From JAFGDI01 sp963662515 (GTDB lineage Bacteria; Planctomycetota; Phycisphaerae; Sedimentisphaerales; SM23-30): a stretch of 64,000 bases of DNA. The stretch is from positions 2,728,001 to 2,792,000 of the forward strand of contig OY759675.1 in NCBI GenBank assembly GCA_963662515.1. Reading direction: 5' to 3'. Positions within the stretch are counted from its first letter, which is position 1, and every line of letters begins with the position of its first letter. The position numbers and the translations under genes were made by a program. Positions 62,680 to 64,000 of this stretch are shown here, piece after piece. The notes under the pieces are model-generated. The model made no database searches and had not been told where the DNA came from. It saw only the letters and a list, made by a program, of their open reading frames with translations.

Positions 62680-63303
62680 TTGCTACTAAGAGAAGAAGAC
62701 ATAATCATAGAAGAAGATAAAGTCAGTAAGGAAACTGACTTACAAGAGTTTTTCCCCACCCCAAACCCTATTTATCTGGAAGTAGGCTCTGGCAAAGGCA
62801 CTTTCATAAGAGGCATGGCCGACATCCATAAGAATATTAATTTTTTTGGCATAGAATGGGCTAACCGCTTCTACAGACACTTTGTTGACCGTACCATCAG
62901 GCAAGATCTCAGGAATGTAAGGATCATGAGAACAGATGCCGCCCCCTTCCTGATAAAGTATGTCAAAGACGAGTCAATTACCCAGTTTAACATTTTCTTC
63001 CCTGACCCATGGCATAAAAACCGCCACAATCTCAGACGGTTCATCGTTGAAAAGAACCTGATCAATGCCCACCGTATCTTAAAACCCGGCGGGAAATTCC
63101 TGTTCACTACCGACCATGAGGGCTATTTTGAATGGTCGAAAGCTATGTTCTTTGCCAATAGCAATATAACCCCCCTTTTCAAGAAAATCGAGTTTCCAAA
63201 ACTCGATACCGCTCGTGAAGGTGAAATAGTAGGTACCAATTACGAAAGAAAATACATAAAAGAAGGTCGAACTTTCTACAGTCTGGCCTTTGAGAAGATT
63301 TAA
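62680..63303 (+). CDS. trmB: tRNA (guanine-N7-)-methyltransferase TrmB
   Basis: 207 residues from a TTG, chosen because AGGAG lies six bases upstream. SAM-binding YLEVGSGKGTFIRGMA, then FFGIEWANRFY, and the family signature FNIFFPDPWHKNRHNLRRFI, then RILKPGGKFLFTTDH. The C-terminal TNYERKYIKEGRTFY is also typical. It makes m7G46 in tRNAs. It is monocistronic, with a strong terminator downstream. Confidence 0.94.
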   Translation: MLLREEDIIIEEDKVSKETDLQEFFPTPNPIYLEVGSGKGTFIRGMADIHKNINFFGIEWANRFYRHFVDRTIRQDLRNVRIMRTDAAPFLIKYVKDESITQFNIFFPDPWHKNRHNLRRFIVEKNLINAHRILKPGGKFLFTTDHEGYFEWSKAMFFANSNITPLFKKIEFPKLDTAREGEIVGTNYERKYIKEGRTFYSLAFEKI

Positions 63304-63360
63304 CCCCAGCCAGTCAATCAAACTGATATTAAAAGTAACAATACTACCGAACAAATAACA

Positions 63361-63400
63361 AAGAGCGTGTAACAACTGGAAATATGTGTTACACGCTCTT
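63361..63400. terminator. Bidirectional terminator between trmB and the GH51 gene
   Basis: AAGAGCGTGTAACA (63361-63374) pairs perfectly with TGTTACACGCTCTT (63387-63400), flanked by A/T bases on both sides. Confidence 0.82.
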
Positions 63401-63475
63401 TCGTTACCTGTTCTGCCAATTACTATTCATAAAGGCATTCAGATGAAATATTCTGCGTCCTGCCTGGACAAGACA

Positions 63476-64000
63476 TCACTTAATTTGTATCAATGAAACG
63501 CTATGTGCCGGCAGCGTTACTGTCAGTTTATCAGCCTGAAGCTCAATATCCTTCAGCTCGGTTACAGACACTTCTGCGGGAGTATCAAAACTATTATGCG
63601 AATTCATAGCCTTGCCATTAAGAACTTTCCCGGTAACCGCTTTCGGGGTTAAGCCTACCAGGTCACAAATGACCTCTGTTGAATTTTCCGGATCAAGATT
63701 GGCAACCGTTATATTGATAGTGCCAGCAGAATCTTTTGACACTGAAACGGAGACGCTCTGTATTTTCTTTTCAGAGCCAGCCAGCGGGTCACAAACCAGT
63801 TCACTTTCGAGCAAAGTAGCATCATGATGAGCGGTATAAAGCTCAAATACATGATAAGTTGGCGTGACGATCATCTTAGGACCATCAGTCAGTATCATAG
63901 CCTGTAAGACATTATTGATCTGGGCAATGTTAGCCATTTTCACGCGGTCGCAATGAGCATTAAAACTATTTAGAAATACCGCAGCAGAAACAGCGTCACG
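63476..64000 (-). CDS. GH51 alpha-L-arabinofuranosidase, 3' part only (runs off the right edge)
   Basis: 175 codons are visible. Reading in from the edge: RDAVSAAVFLNSFNAHCDRV, KMANIAQINNVLQAMILTDG, then TPTYHVFELYTAHHDATL, the conserved C-terminal part of GH51 enzymes, and a beta-sandwich ending LPAHSVSLIQIK. The catalytic Glu residues lie outside the window. It releases terminal arabinofuranose from hemicellulose. It is the second GH51 near the GH51-GH43 fusion, supporting an arabinose-containing substrate. Confidence 0.85.
   Translation of the reverse strand, partial: RDAVSAAVFLNSFNAHCDRVKMANIAQINNVLQAMILTDGPKMIVTPTYHVFELYTAHHDATLLESELVCDPLAGSEKKIQSVSVSVSKDSAGTINITVANLDPENSTEVICDLVGLTPKAVTGKVLNGKAMNSHNSFDTPAEVSVTELKDIELQADKLTVTLPAHSVSLIQIK

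Overview
The window looks like a piece of a planctomycete chromosome, most likely class Phycisphaerae (Sedimentisphaerales-like). Three things point there: secreted proteins ending in dockerin-like Ca-binding repeats of the DxNxDGxVDxxDxxxLAxxWL type, a large set of secreted polysaccharide-degrading enzymes (GH115-like, GH2, GH51-GH43 fusion, a second GH51, sulfatase), and mostly single-gene transcription units separated by repeat-rich spacers. The assignment is inference; there is no rRNA gene to anchor it.

Layout. 1-3131 (minus): a polymorphic-toxin-like RHS locus made of a 5'-truncated RHS core with a C-terminal tip, a small downstream ORF, and a second orphan RHS core fragment. 3258-9288: secreted GH115-like protein and a tricorn-like protease. 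9548-11692: OvoA-type ovothiol enzyme. 11801-14431: transposase debris (RAYT and IS4 fragments) and a second RHS tip locus with a PD-(D/E)XK-like nuclease tip and a DUF4304 partner. 14638-23585: rimO, then a probable glycan or surface-modification cluster (CgeB-like glycosyltransferase, methyltransferase, two radical SAM/SPASM paralogues, split transketolase). 24060-31410: AT-richer accessory island (DUF4328, GrpB, RhuM, GNAT, an intact IS4-family element with target duplication, HsdR_N-like nuclease, DUF3592), each gene bordered by repeats. 31816-38545: GT4 glycosyltransferase, tRNA-Ser(UGA), pnp, rpsO, rplU, ThiF-like protein, glycerol-1-phosphate dehydrogenase-like protein. 38906-64000: outer-membrane barrel protein, sulfatase, GH2, a tandemly duplicated DUF3857/transglutaminase protein, truD, an ABC ATPase, avtA, GH51-GH43, bioG-like esterase, two dockerin-bearing secreted proteins, an isochorismatase-fold protein, trmB and the 3' end of a second GH51.

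Working together. GH115 (xylan glucuronidase family), GH51/GH43 (arabinofuranosidase families), GH2 and sulfatase fit a degrader of substituted, possibly sulfated, hemicellulose-like polysaccharide. rplU-rpsO-pnp, truD, trmB, rimO and tRNA-Ser are housekeeping translation and RNA genes.

The most unusual material is non-coding or mosaic. The two RHS loci share one architecture: the downstream ORF's stop codon is followed immediately, in frame, by another truncated RHS core. A G9 tract sits exactly where one RHS core changes frame into its tip. At least four copies of a roughly 200-240 bp multi-hairpin, MITE-like element lie between genes. Several further dispersed short repeat families are present, and a promoter-to-terminator unit at 59634-59885 may be a small RNA or leader attenuator.
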